From: Oryzias latipes
Lineage: Eukaryota; Chordata; Actinopteri; Beloniformes; Adrianichthyidae
Length of the DNA stretch: 64,000 nucleotides
Reading direction: 5' to 3'
Assembly (NCBI RefSeq): GCF_002234675.1
Contig: NC_019875.2
Location: 29,912,897 to 29,976,896 of the forward strand
In this document: positions 32,171-42,246 of the stretch, piece by piece
How the letters are laid out: every line of letters starts with the position of its first letter
Numbering within the stretch: the stretch's first letter is position 1
Notes under the pieces: generated by a model
What the model was told of the DNA's origin: nothing
Databases searched by the model: none
What the model saw: the letters and a program-made list of their open reading frames with translations, nothing else
Position numbers and translations under genes: made by a program

Positions 32171-32275
32171 AATAGCAGAAAAGGTTTCTGGCTAAAAAGG
32201 GTAACCAGTCCCAAGCGCTAAGAAAAAATAGCAGAAAAGGTTTCTGGCTAAAACGGGTAACCAGTCCCAGCATGC
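32171..32275 (+). repeat. tandem duplication in the retroviral leader
   Basis: Two copies of a unit containing gcagaaaaggtttctggcta and gggtaaccagtcccaa, about 55 bp apart, with few differences. Confidence 0.85.
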
Positions 32276-32741
32276 AAAAGTAAAAAAGAAGGAGAGGTAT
32301 TTTAGAGACCCTCTCTGTAGTACTCCTGTAAAAAGGCAGTACAGGTGGCAGGGAACATTAAAAAATAAAAATAAAAATTTTAAAAGTGAAAAAAATATAA
32401 AATTGTATTATTATATACACACTCATATTTATAGATGCATTTTATTTCCATTTTATTTATTTTTTCTCTTCCTTACCGCATAAATATCAAAGTGACCTTG
32501 GTGTCGGAGATTTGAGCTAGTTCGATCTCCCTGGACCAGGAACTCGGGACATAGCGTGCCATACCTCCTGGTTGGTCAAGGTCACCAAAGTAATCTCGGA
32601 GTTTTTTTGCATCTTTTCAACAACCTCAAGTGTGGACTGCGGAAAATTAAAATTGATTTGTGTGTAAATTAATCGGCCTACAGTTGTGACTGTGGGTAGT
32701 AACTTGAGTAAATCCCCTGACGGGGCTCCTTTACAGGGGGA

Positions 32742-32742
<1 letters not shown>

Positions 32743-32780
<38 letters not shown>
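32743..32780 (+). repeat. poly-A run
   Basis: About 37 adenines inside the provirus, which may be the tail of a retroposed sequence. Confidence 0.9.
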
Positions 32781-32784
<4 letters not shown>

Positions 32785-32965
32785 GCAACAACACCCTAAC
32801 AGCCTACAATATATGTTAAAATAAAAGATAAAGTATGGTGTGAAAGGACAGCTAAAAATAAAAGAATGAAAAGAAATATTTGTTTAACTAGAAACAGTAT
32901 GAGTGAGATAATGCAGCTGCGCGTGCGCCTGAGTGAAATTCTGCTGTCGCTGTAGGCGCGCAGAC

Positions 32966-32990
32966 GTGCGTGTGTGTTTGTGTGTGTGTG

Positions 32991-33040
<50 letters not shown>
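32966..33040. repeat. TG dinucleotide array
   Basis: (TG)n of about 70 bp with a short interruption. Confidence 0.95.
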
Positions 33041-33294
33041 CCATGAGAGAGAGAGAAAAGAGGAATTCAAATAAAATAAGGAAAACATGACTAGTCTTAC
33101 ATTAAAAGATTCATTTCAGTGAAATGGTTTATTTTGCTAAGTGTTAATATACCATTAGTTGTTGTGTTGTGTATTTTTTGCTTTTCTTTTAGTTTGGAGA
33201 GAACTGTTAAAAGTAATTTTTTGTGTTAGCCTGTGCTTTTAAACTGTAATTCAGACATTAAAATATGAATTGGAGAGAACCTTTTGTAGCTCAG

Positions 33295-34190
33295 AAACAA
33301 AACAGATGACAAAACAGAAGTCTTGGTTATCGGTTCTAAAGCAGAGAGAGATAAGGTATTTTTATTATCTGTCAACCAACTGTATGTGATAGTAAGGAAC
33401 CTTGGTTTGATCTTAGATGCTGACCTTAGCTTTGACCAGTGCTAAAATCTTAATTCATGCTTTTTTCACATCAAGAATAGATTACTGTAATGCCCTCCTT
33501 TTTGGTGTAAAGAAAACCCCTCTTATCACATGCAGCTAGTCCAGAACTCTGCTGCACGCCTTTTAACGAGAACCAGGAAGAGGGAGCACATTCCACCAAT
33601 CTTAGAATAACTGCACTGGCTCCCCCTCAGCTTTAGGATCAATTTTAAGATCTTTTAGATAGTTTATAAAAGTGTTCATGTTCTTGATCCTTTTATTTAA
33701 GACTTGCTTTTAGCTTTTGAACCCCCCAGAGCCCTTAGGTCCTCAGGCGCGGGCCTGCTGAAGGTCAGAACTAAAATCCATGAATAGGCCTTGTTTAGAT
33801 ACTACAGACCTCGTCTGTGGAACAGCCTGCCTGAAGATGTAAGGGCCTCACCCACTGTTGAGGTTTTAAAAAAATAAAAATAAAAACATTAAATGTTATA
33901 TTATAATTTATCACATATTTACAGTAGTTGTTTAATGCTAATGTTGTACTATTTATGTCTTACCTTGTTCCAATTTATACTTTAGGTGTTTTAGACATTT
34001 TTATGCACTTTTTAGCATTAATTTATTTTAATTTATATTTTCATATATTAGCTGTTTTTTATATTTTAGCTCTTTTACTTATCACTTCTCTTCATTAAGA
34101 TTTTATATTCATTTCTCTTTTATTTTTGTTTGTTTTGTGTATGTAATTAGGTGCTATAGAAATAAGATTAATTTTAATTTAAGATTAAAT
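33295..34190 (+). pseudogene. L2-like LINE 3' remnant inside the provirus
   Basis: Shares diagnostic blocks with the LINE at 26460: agattactgtaatgccctcc, ccagaactctgctgcacgcc, gcactggctcccc and tggaacagcctgcctgaaga. Multiple stops and indels: much older than the copy at 26460. Confidence 0.8.
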
Positions 34191-34349
34191 TAATGCAAAA
34201 ACACAGAGCCATATGACAGCCCCTTACATTTTACTCCAAAAAGCTTGATCCTGTTGCCCAATCTCTACCACCATGTGTACAGGCAAACTGATTAGGCCGT
34301 TGTCCAGTTACCTAAAACAATCATTGAAGCAGCTCAGCTCCCTCCTAGC

Positions 34350-35861
34350 ATGTCAGCACAAGCAGCTGAAAGTATAGCGTTAACCAGAGCATGTGAATTA
34401 GCCAAAGGAAAAGACCTTACAGTACACAGACAGCCAGTACACTTTCTCAACATTTTTTATTTATTTATTTATTTATTTATTGCCAAACAATGGAAACGCG
34501 GAGAAATGAAAACTTCCACAGGCAAACGCATCACCCACGCACAACTTTTACTTAACCTATTACAAGCCATAAAGGCCCCATCAAGGTTAGCAGTTTGTAA
34601 ATGTGCTGCACACACTGCAAACACAGACACAATCTCAATAGGGAACAGGCTTGCTGATAAAATTGCAAAACAAGCTGCAGCAGGACACCACAACACAGAA
34701 ACATACTCTGCAGAAACAGAAAACACACAACTCATAGACACTAGCATCTTGCATGACATGCAAAGCTCAGCTCCACTGCAGGAAAATAAATTGTGGTTAT
34801 CAAAAGGAGCAGAAATAACTGAAAAACAAATTTATGAACTGCATGGTGAACCTGTACTCCTGAAATCATTGTTCAAAGCAGCAGCAGTTGCGACACATGG
34901 GCCATGCCATGTGTCGACAGGAGGAATGACAGTGCTCATACAAAATTATTTTACAGCATTTGGCCTACAATCGTACTTAAAAAGGGTTTGTACAACATGC
35001 CCTACCTGTATACGGAAAACCCACAGGGTAACATGCGACCAAAGCGGGGAGCTTTTCCTAAGCCATCCTACCCTTTCCAGGTATTACACATGGATTTCAT
35101 TGAACTAACTGCAAGTGGCCCCTATAAGTACTGCCTTGTGCTAATAGACGCATTCTCAAAGTGGGTAGAAATAATCCCTACCAAAAAAAAAAGCAGACGC
35201 GATATCAGTAGCAAAAGGTATCTGTAAAACCATCATTCCCAGTTATGGAATACCAGAAATTATATATAGTGATAATGGAGCCCATTTTGTTAACACCATC
35301 ATCCAAAATATGGCCGCCAGCCAAAAAATGACATTGAAAAATCACTGTGCATACCACCCACAAAGTGCAGGACTTGTGGAACGCACAACTGGAAGAGTAA
35401 AAAGCAGACTCAAAAAATGCATGGAAACAACAGGAAGACCATGGCCAGAGTGTTTAGATCTAGTAAAACTATACATGAGAATCACACCTACATCAGATGG
35501 CCTGACACCCTTTGAAATAGTCTATGGTAGGCCCTATAGGTTACCTATAGTAGCCACAGACTTACAAAAAGCAAATGAAGAACAAACAGTAGCAGATTTG
35601 ATCATAATAATGATAAACCAGAAGGAGGTGTCCAATGCAAATTTACTGCCATCTGACTCTTTATCTCCACAGGAAAGCTCACCAGTGAAACCAGGCGAAT
35701 GGGTGTTCATCAAGGTCCAAAAGAGGAAGAACTGGACCAGCCCATGGTGGGAGGGACCATACCAAGTCCTCCTAACAACACCCACGGCAATGACAATAGC
35801 TGAACGCCCCAGCTGGATACATCTCAGTCACTGTAAGTTGCAGCGTGCACCAGAGGCCTAA
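34350..35861 (+). pseudogene. retroviral RNase H end and integrase, frame-broken
   Basis: Starts with the RNase H C-terminal half (SAQAAESIALTRACELAKGK, later GNRLADKIAKQAA), into which a (TTTA)n tract at about 34460-34482 has been inserted in place of conserved residues. Then the integrase zinc module (H-x3-H and CxxC), the core with three acidic positions ([22 protein letters not shown]) and the C-terminal SH3-like part ([12 protein letters not shown]). The frame changes near 35030 and again around a run of ten A at 35183-35192. It is an inactive fragment of gamma/epsilon-like pol. Confidence 0.85.
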
Positions 35862-35909
35862 AGGAGGCTGTTGTGGTGAAGTCTGACTACAAAGGGGTTC
35901 CGTCTTTTA

Positions 35910-37047
35910 GTGGCGGTTCGTCTCAATCGTCAGCGAAGAAACCAGCCGAACCCAACATCCATTAGAACTTGGATCTTTGAAGTGACTCTGCAACCTAGCA
36001 GCATGGAAGGCCCACTGCTGGGAGACCGCAGCAGGTGGGCGCGGAGCTGCGCTGTGACTGTAGCATGTCTTCTAGTCGCACTGACTTTCCTAGCAATGGA
36101 GAGACCAGGAGAAGGCGGTATCAACCTCGTCCACCGCTCATGGGATCTGTATGAAAAGACAACTCACCTCAATATTGCCACCCACCATCATTCCTACAGT
36201 ACCAATCACTGGTGGCAACTGATGAACAGAACTGCACACGACAGCAACATCACTAGCTGTTGTGTATGCACCTTCATGCTGTATGCCTCACCCAATACAG
36301 GCCTCCACCCAGACAACAACCAGGAGACAAGATTGCCTGCATGAACTCAGCACACATCCTGGCTACTACCGATCTAACGGAGACGCATCTTCATGAATAA
36401 CTGTCCCTAACCTTCACCCCACACGACGGAAACTGGCTGCACCAGAGTTCCACATGAACGCCCTACAAATGACTACCACTACTTGAGTCCCATGGGAGTT
36501 CCGCATCTGGGGTGGAGGAGCAAAATTCGGACAATCACTCCTTCCATGGATCGGAGTGGCAGAAGTAAGAGTCCACATCGAGATCAACAGGTATGCATTG
36601 CTGAGACTCCTTAACACCACCTACAAGTTTTCCAATGTATCAGCAGCAGAGATGTCGGCCATAAGATCTATGGTTCTGCAAAATCGACTCGTGCTCGACC
36701 TTCTAACTGCATCATCAGGAGGTGTGTGCAAAATGGTTGGAGACACCTGCTGCACTTTCATCCCTGACAGCACCAGTGATGGACAGGAAATTTCTATCGC
36801 ACTGCATGACTTAACGGAGCTGCATGCCTACGTTAAGTCTGCGACTCCTGGTGCCAGTCCCACCAGTGAAATCTGGTCCTGGCTTACATCAGGCCCATGG
36901 TGGCACCTCCTGCTGAAATTATTGACCCCTATACTCATCGTTTTGTGCATGTCTTTTTACAACCTGCGCTCTGCCTTGTGTCATGTTCATGATCGCAAAG
37001 GCCACCATGCAGACTTTCATTCGTTACCAGCTTGTCCAACAAGCTGA
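35910..37047 (+). pseudogene. retroviral env, shortened and broken
   Basis: The first frame (35910-36344) has a hydrophobic segment usable as a signal/anchor. The last frame (36556-37047) has a retroviral transmembrane-subunit CX6CC motif (CKMVGDTCC) and a membrane anchor (LLKLLTPILIVLCMSFY). Between them all frames are stopped, and the surface-subunit part is much shorter than usual. Confidence 0.75.
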
Positions 37048-37227
37048 AAATGACCCCTCCCCACGTGAATGCTCCTACTCCAGAGGCATCGTATGAATCT
37101 CTCACACTGAAAGTGCAAAAGCAAGTGGTGAAATGATGTTGTGATGCCCTGTTCTTATGATTAAAAACCATGTTTCACGTTTGTACCTTCCCCTTATGGT
37201 GTTTACTTATGACATGTTTGAAATGAT

Positions 37228-37240
37228 AAAAAGGGAGGGA
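37228..37240 (+). promoter_or_regulatory. polypurine tract
   Basis: aaaaagggaggga lies directly before the 3' LTR, as required for plus-strand priming. Confidence 0.85.
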
Positions 37241-37570
37241 TGTTAGAGTTAAATAATTATCATTTGCTTGCACACTATATCTCCATAATATGATTGTCTC
37301 ATTTCTATCTGTCAGTAAGAAAACAATGACCTGAAAAGTTGTGATTATACGAGAATATGATGTTCTTGTTGTTTCTGATTAAATGACCCACATTCATGTC
37401 TGCAACCTTCAGTTTTCAATAAAATAAGGCTCCATGCACTAGGATGGCGGAACTCCTCTGCGACAGTTCGCGCTGTCACAGACCGATTCTCCTTCTGCAG
37501 AAGTCTAGCAAAAGTTCTCATCTCCTGTGTGGTTCTTCTCTTTATTAAGGAAAAAGTCAGAACCCTGACA
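37241..37570 (+). repeat. 3' LTR of endogenous retrovirus
   Basis: 330 bp, by eye identical to the 5' LTR; followed by the GTTTC target duplication (37571-37575). Confidence 0.95.
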
Positions 37571-38129
37571 GTTTCCTCTCCCTCATGTGTCCAGTATGGT
37601 TTGTCCCCGACTATAAAGCTTCCCCAGTGTGTCAGTTTAAGGGCTAAGTCTGGTCAGGCCTGTTCAGTTTAGTCCCACTTGTTTTGTTTCATTTAGTTAT
37701 GGTTTCAGTTGGGCCCAAATTACTTTAGTTTTGAAACTATTCTGTTTTTGTACCTTTTTATCTTCCTTTACAAAGAAAAAAACTACAAAAAAAAAAACAT
37801 ATTAAAAGATCTTGCAAGAAACCCCTATTTTTGTCCATTGACTAATTGTGAACCTTCACAGAAATATTTTCCAAAAAACTGTTTTTCAAGTTCTTCTTTC
37901 TTAAAATTTGATAAATCGTGAGTTGTTAGAGACGAGATATATCGATTATCACATTGTCGCCATATCGTGATAGTATCGTTATCGAGAGCAATGTATCGCA
38001 AATCGTATCGTATCGTGAGGTACCCAGTGATTCCCAGCCCTAGTTATAAGAGTATTTCTTTGTTTCATTCCTTAAACCAAGAACCAGGAACGGACTCTAG
38101 TCCTCTAGATGGGGAGGAAAAGCATCATT

Positions 38130-38840
38130 TCCTGGTTCATTCCAATCGGCCATTGGACTGAGGATGGTAGCCGGAGGTCAGACTCACGTTGATGCCCAGA
38201 CCTTGGCACATTTCACGCTGGGGGCCACCGTCCAACACAATGTCCTCCGGAAGACAATAGTGCCGGAACACATGATTGATGAGCTTTTCCACTGAATAGT
38301 GGAACAACTCATCAATGGGGTGGATCTGTGATGAAATACACTGTGATGCGCAACCAGGGACGTCGAGGTATGGGCAGTGGATGCAGGAGGCCGGCTGGGA
38401 GCTGTCGGTAAGGGGACGTACACCCTATCACCCGGGTAGGCCAGCGGTGGAGCCTCAGTGGCATTGAGTTCAGACGACTTCGTCATTATATCAGTGATGA
38501 GGGTACAACGAGTTCTGGTGCAACAGGTCCTTCAGCAGAGGTGTCATATAAATAAGACAGGGCACAGTCTTTCCGTTCTTGGAGCCTGAGCGATTTGTGA
38601 TCTGGAAGTGAAAGTGTGAAAAAAACAGGAACCAACATGCCTGCAGTGACTTCAACAGTTTGGCGGACTTTATATACTCCTGGTTCTTGAGGTCAGTGAG
38701 AACCAGGAAAAGCTGAGCCGACCCTTCAAGCCAATGTCTCTATTCAGCGAACACCTCCTTCTTGGCCAGCAGCGCCTGGTCCCCCACCTCATAGTTCCGT
38801 TCTGTGATGTTAACTTTCTGGGAAAAGTAGGTGCACTGGA
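38130..38840 (-). pseudogene. Ty3/gypsy RNase H-integrase fragment
   Basis: On the minus strand, in order: [49 protein letters not shown] and SGSKNGK (RNase H of Ty3/gypsy), then [26 protein letters not shown] and [14 protein letters not shown] (integrase core). Several frameshifts, stops and a large deletion between the two domains. Dead fragment without LTRs. Confidence 0.85.
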
Positions 38841-38899
38841 AAATCTTGGCTGGCTATTTTTCTGTAGTTTTTGTCTGTTATATGCTCTCTCAGCACGAC

Positions 38900-39335
38900 A
38901 CTGTTGCACCTTCAGTGCAAGGAGCGCCACCGCAGGTCCTTCCTCCCCACAGCCACCAGACTGTACAACACCGTGTAACAGTGACACTCCACAAACCCAA
39001 AGGGGTTTTTCAATCACTCATTTATTTGTTTACTTATTGTTGCAGTTGTTGTTTTCAGTTGGTGTTGTTCCTTAACGGTTGTTTCTTTTGGTGTATATTT
39101 TTTTTACAAATTTATTTTTGTTTAAATTTAAGTTACTTGCCGTAAACATTATTTCACAGGTTGCAGGTGTTTTCTGTTTTGTTTATAATATTGTGTCTGT
39201 AGATTCACTGAAGGTCACCTTATTTTTTAGTGAATGTCACTTTTGCTGCTATATTTCTTGGATGTTTTTTTTGCTACCGCCGATAACAATTTCCCCATCG
39301 TGAGATAAATAAAGTTATTTATCTATCTATCTATG
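38900..39335 (+). mobile_element. Rex1-like LINE, 3' end
   Basis: RRSFLPTATRLYNTV at the end of the frame, then a 3' UTR with caatttccccatcgtgagat and aataaagttatttatctatc, a typical Rex1 (CR1-group) 3' end with a short ATCT tail. Confidence 0.7.
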
Positions 39336-39353
39336 AATCGCATGGAATTGTAA

Positions 39354-39558
39354 CCCTTGTACTATCCTAGGCACTTTAACGTTGGGAGTTGGGTCATCTA
39401 GACCCACTAGACAGTGCTCTGAACCTTTTTTCTTCAATGATTTGTGATCTTCACTGGTGTCCATGGATTACATGAAATCTTTCCACCTTTATCCACCTTT
39501 GTCATGGTGGGGAGAACACGTCAATGGAAGGGTGGGGTCATCTAAGATAGCACGAGGG
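39354..39558 (+). mobile_element. piggyBac-type MITE, copy 4
   Basis: CCCTTGTACTATC and GATAGCACGAGGG ends, GTAA on the left and TTAA on the right. Interior as copy 1. Confidence 0.82.
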
Positions 39559-39659
39559 TTAAAGTGACTAAAGAGACAAACTTAAAATGCATTAAAAGAA
39601 GCCATAAAGAGTTTTTATCATGTTCTTGATTAAAAAAAAACACAGACAACTGCATGTGA

Positions 39660-40676
39660 TTAAGTCACATTTATTTTCCCATCAACCTTCCCACGTAAAA
39701 TACATGTACTGAATGGCAACTATAGAACAGTTTGTAGAAAACATTGCATGTTTTCATTTTCATGAACCCCAAAGGATTAAAAGCAATACCTAAATTTTCT
39801 ATTTGAAGTTTTCTTGTTTTACTATTACAGTATGTTTTATACTAAATGCTGTCATGTTGAAAATAAAAATGCTTAAACATTTCCCCAATAAAACTCAAGA
39901 AAGACCAAATTGAGAAAAATCCCCAAAGAACATAACCCAAGAAAGTAATCTACAACTACACAAAAACAAGTACTTAAAGTAATAAAACAAGAGAAAATCC
40001 TATTGTTACTTTTCTGACAGATGAATGAGAACACCCTCTAAACACAACATAAAATAATATACCTGAAAAATTGATGAAGAAAAAGACAAAATAAGAAATT
40101 TCAGAGAGAAAAGAACTAAAACAATTTTAACTATCAAAACTATGAAATTATCTGATCATCCTTTAAATGCAAACCGGCTTACAAAGACAAAATGCACAAT
40201 CATAATTACACAATAAAAATGTTTTGGTCACTTTAAAACTTAACAGTAAGAGAAACTGAATTTTATTTTAAGTCTTAAGTATTTTTTTTAATTCAAACAA
40301 ATATCATTATCAAAGAGAATGAATTTTGATAGGATATTTAATCATCATATCTTATTGTTAATCAAATAGCAGGGATAAAAAAAATAACATGATATTTTTT
40401 TAATAAAGTCTTCCAATTGCACATTTTCATTCCTTAAAGAAATTAATATTGTGTTGATAGTTACTCAAATACAACAATTGAAGTTCTGATATCTTAAATG
40501 TTTTACACAAAACAGAAAAAAACAGATTACAAAAAATCCAACACTAAAAGCAAGATTTAGTCTAATTTACTCAGACAGAAAGAAATGATTCAAATGCTGA
40601 TCCAGAGAAGTTCTTTGTAGAAAATCTCTGCTCCCATTCTTCTCTTTCAATGAAGACACTCTCTGATGTTCTCACT
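39660..40676 (-). other. probable 3'-UTR exon of the SecA-like gene
   Basis: On the minus strand a good acceptor (gtttactttacag, exon from about 40676) faces the donor GTAAGA that directly follows the stop codon of the SecA-like gene at 42240. An AATAAA (reverse complement at 39669-39674) could end the transcript. A/T-rich, non-coding. Inference from splice signals only. Confidence 0.45.
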
Positions 40677-41203
40677 GTAAAGTAAACACAAGACCACTTT
40701 ATCATGGAATTACTTTTTATTTAACGAAAAGTTTTATTCTCATTCAATGTAAGTAACAAAAATTTTTGTTTTTCTAGACTTGAAGTAGGGTTGCATGATA
40801 TGAGTAAAACTCATGATTTGCGAAATTAGTGATCAATATTGCGATGACGATATAACTTGAAATTATTTTTATTTTATTTAACCTTCATTTACCCAGGAAA
40901 TGTCCCATTGAGATTAAGAATCTCAATAAAAAAAGGAAAGAAAAAAAAAAGAATCATAATAAATAAACAAATAGCAAAACATCCAAACACATTTCCATTT
41001 CACTGCAACAGTTTAATTTCAATTAAGAGTTAAAATACCTTAAACTATACTTCAAATGACCCTCGTCTACAGAGGAGGCCAACATCTAACATAAAAGCTC
41101 AATCTGATTGGTCAAAAGCAAAAAGGGATTTATTTGATTCGCTTTGATAAGATTGTTTTAGCACACTAAAGGATTACCATTTATCACGATTTCAGCAGAC
41201 TTT

Positions 41204-42094
41204 GTAGTAGGTTTAGGGGATGTCATCTGGACTTGGTTTTAAAGTAAGAAGACGTTTCAACTCTTATCCAAGAGGCTTTGTCAATTCTGAATTAGCTGGT
41301 CGAAGATCTGGTATAGAGCCGAAATGGAACAGTATTTCAATTCCGTATATCTCAGGCCTGTCTGAAAAACTTAAAAGGATTTTCAGACAACATAACATCC
41401 CAGTTCATCTCAAACCAGTTAATACTCTCAGACAAAAACTGGTTCATCCAAAGGACAAAATTCCCAGCTACAAACAGAGTAATGTTGTGTACTCTATCCA
41501 CTGCAAAGAGAACTGCAACAAACAGTATATAGGAGAAACCAAACAACCTCTACACAAGCGGCTTTACCAACATCGCAGAGCCAACCCAAGTGGACCTGAG
41601 TCTGCAGAAACCTCCACCTGAAGGCCACGAACCACTCGTTCGAGGACAGTGAAGTCCAAATTCTAGCCAGAGAGAAAGGATGATTTTAACGACGAGTGAA
41701 AGAAGGCATCTTTGTCAAGAAGGATAAACCTTCTCTTAATAAGAATGGTGGTCTCAGGTTTATTCTTCCATCCATCTACGGCAGTGTTTTGAAACCTAAA
41801 CAAACCAAACCAGTTCCACCTGGGTCGTTAACAGCTGAAAGAGAGGACCAGTTTGGGGAGGGAGTCACTGGCTCCCCAACCCCCAGCTGAGGACAAAGGA
41901 CTCTTAACGACCCGAAACCATGCAGGCTAAGTGGACAAAACCATCCAGTTTCAGGTCCGACTCCTCCCCCATGAGCGCATATATACCAGCTCTTTGACCA
42001 GCTAATTCAGAATTGACAAAGCCTCTTGGATAAGAGTTGAAACGTCTTCTAACTTTAAAACCAAGTCCAGATGACATCCCCTAAACCTACTACA
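41204..42094 (+). mobile_element. Penelope-like element with inverted terminal arms
   Basis: About 95-bp arms at 41204-41301 and 42000-42094 are near-perfect inverted copies (both begin gtagtaggtttaggggatgt). Between them is the C-terminal part of a Penelope reverse transcriptase with its GIY-YIG endonuclease. Severely 5'-truncated. Confidence 0.82.
41220..41880 (+). pseudogene. Penelope RT C-terminus and GIY-YIG endonuclease
   Basis: ISGLSEKLKRIFRQHNIPV and DKIPSYKQSNVVYSIHC lead into the GIY-YIG motif (VYSIHC..YIGET) and LHKRLYQHR. After a frame change near 41610 it continues with HSFEDSEVQILARE and VKEGIFVKKDKPSLNKNGGL, the end of the endonuclease domain. The frame break makes it non-functional. 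Confidence 0.82.
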
Positions 42095-42238
42095 ATGGAA
42101 CCAACCTGGATGAATGACAGTCTTCATAGACATGTTCAGCAGACTTTTGCAATATAAATATTGCACAGTTAGAAATCACGATAACGATAATTTTGCGATG
42201 TATTGTGCAGATCTGACTTGAAGATAAAATACAATCTT

Positions 42239-42246
42239 ACCTTTTA
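42239..42246 (-). other. stop codon abutting a splice donor
   Basis: TAA 42246-42244 is followed three bases later by AG|GTAAGA. A 3'-UTR intron starting this close to the stop would not trigger nonsense-mediated decay. Confidence 0.55.

Larger units (their letters stand above)
31595..37570 (+). mobile_element. endogenous retrovirus (gamma/epsilon-like), defective
   Basis: Two identical 330-bp LTRs, a 5-bp target duplication GTTTC, a tRNA-His-type primer-binding site and a polypurine tract define the provirus. Inside only the end of RNase H, integrase and a shortened env are recognisable. Gag, protease and reverse transcriptase are missing; their place (32280-34340) holds a poly-A run, a TG array and an L2-like LINE piece. 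Reading-frame breaks occur in integrase and env. It is not able to encode its own replication. Confidence 0.88.
30060..38045 (+). mobile_element. hAT-type element remnant, interrupted by an endogenous retrovirus
   Basis: Left end gtgccaaaatatcgatatgg with cgatat repeats and right end ...tatcgtatcgtgaggtaccc, agcccta resemble the TAGGG..CGATAT subterminal sequences of fish hAT elements. Between them are BED-finger and hAT transposase remnants (30200-30630), A/T-rich sequence, and the retrovirus at 31595-37570. Without the provirus the element is about 2 kb, so it was probably internally deleted. Confidence 0.55.
40787..42215. mobile_element. hAT-like element hosting a Penelope element
   Basis: Left end tagggttgcatgatatgag with attgcgatgacgatataac and right end cacgataacgataattttgc gatg form a hAT-like pair of ends. 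The Penelope element at 41204-42094 occupies the middle. Lies in the inferred 3'-UTR intron of the SecA-like gene. Confidence 0.5.

Noticed and set aside
34350..37047. Functional retroviral pol and env
   Set aside because: Reverse transcriptase is absent, integrase and env have frame breaks, and env is shortened.
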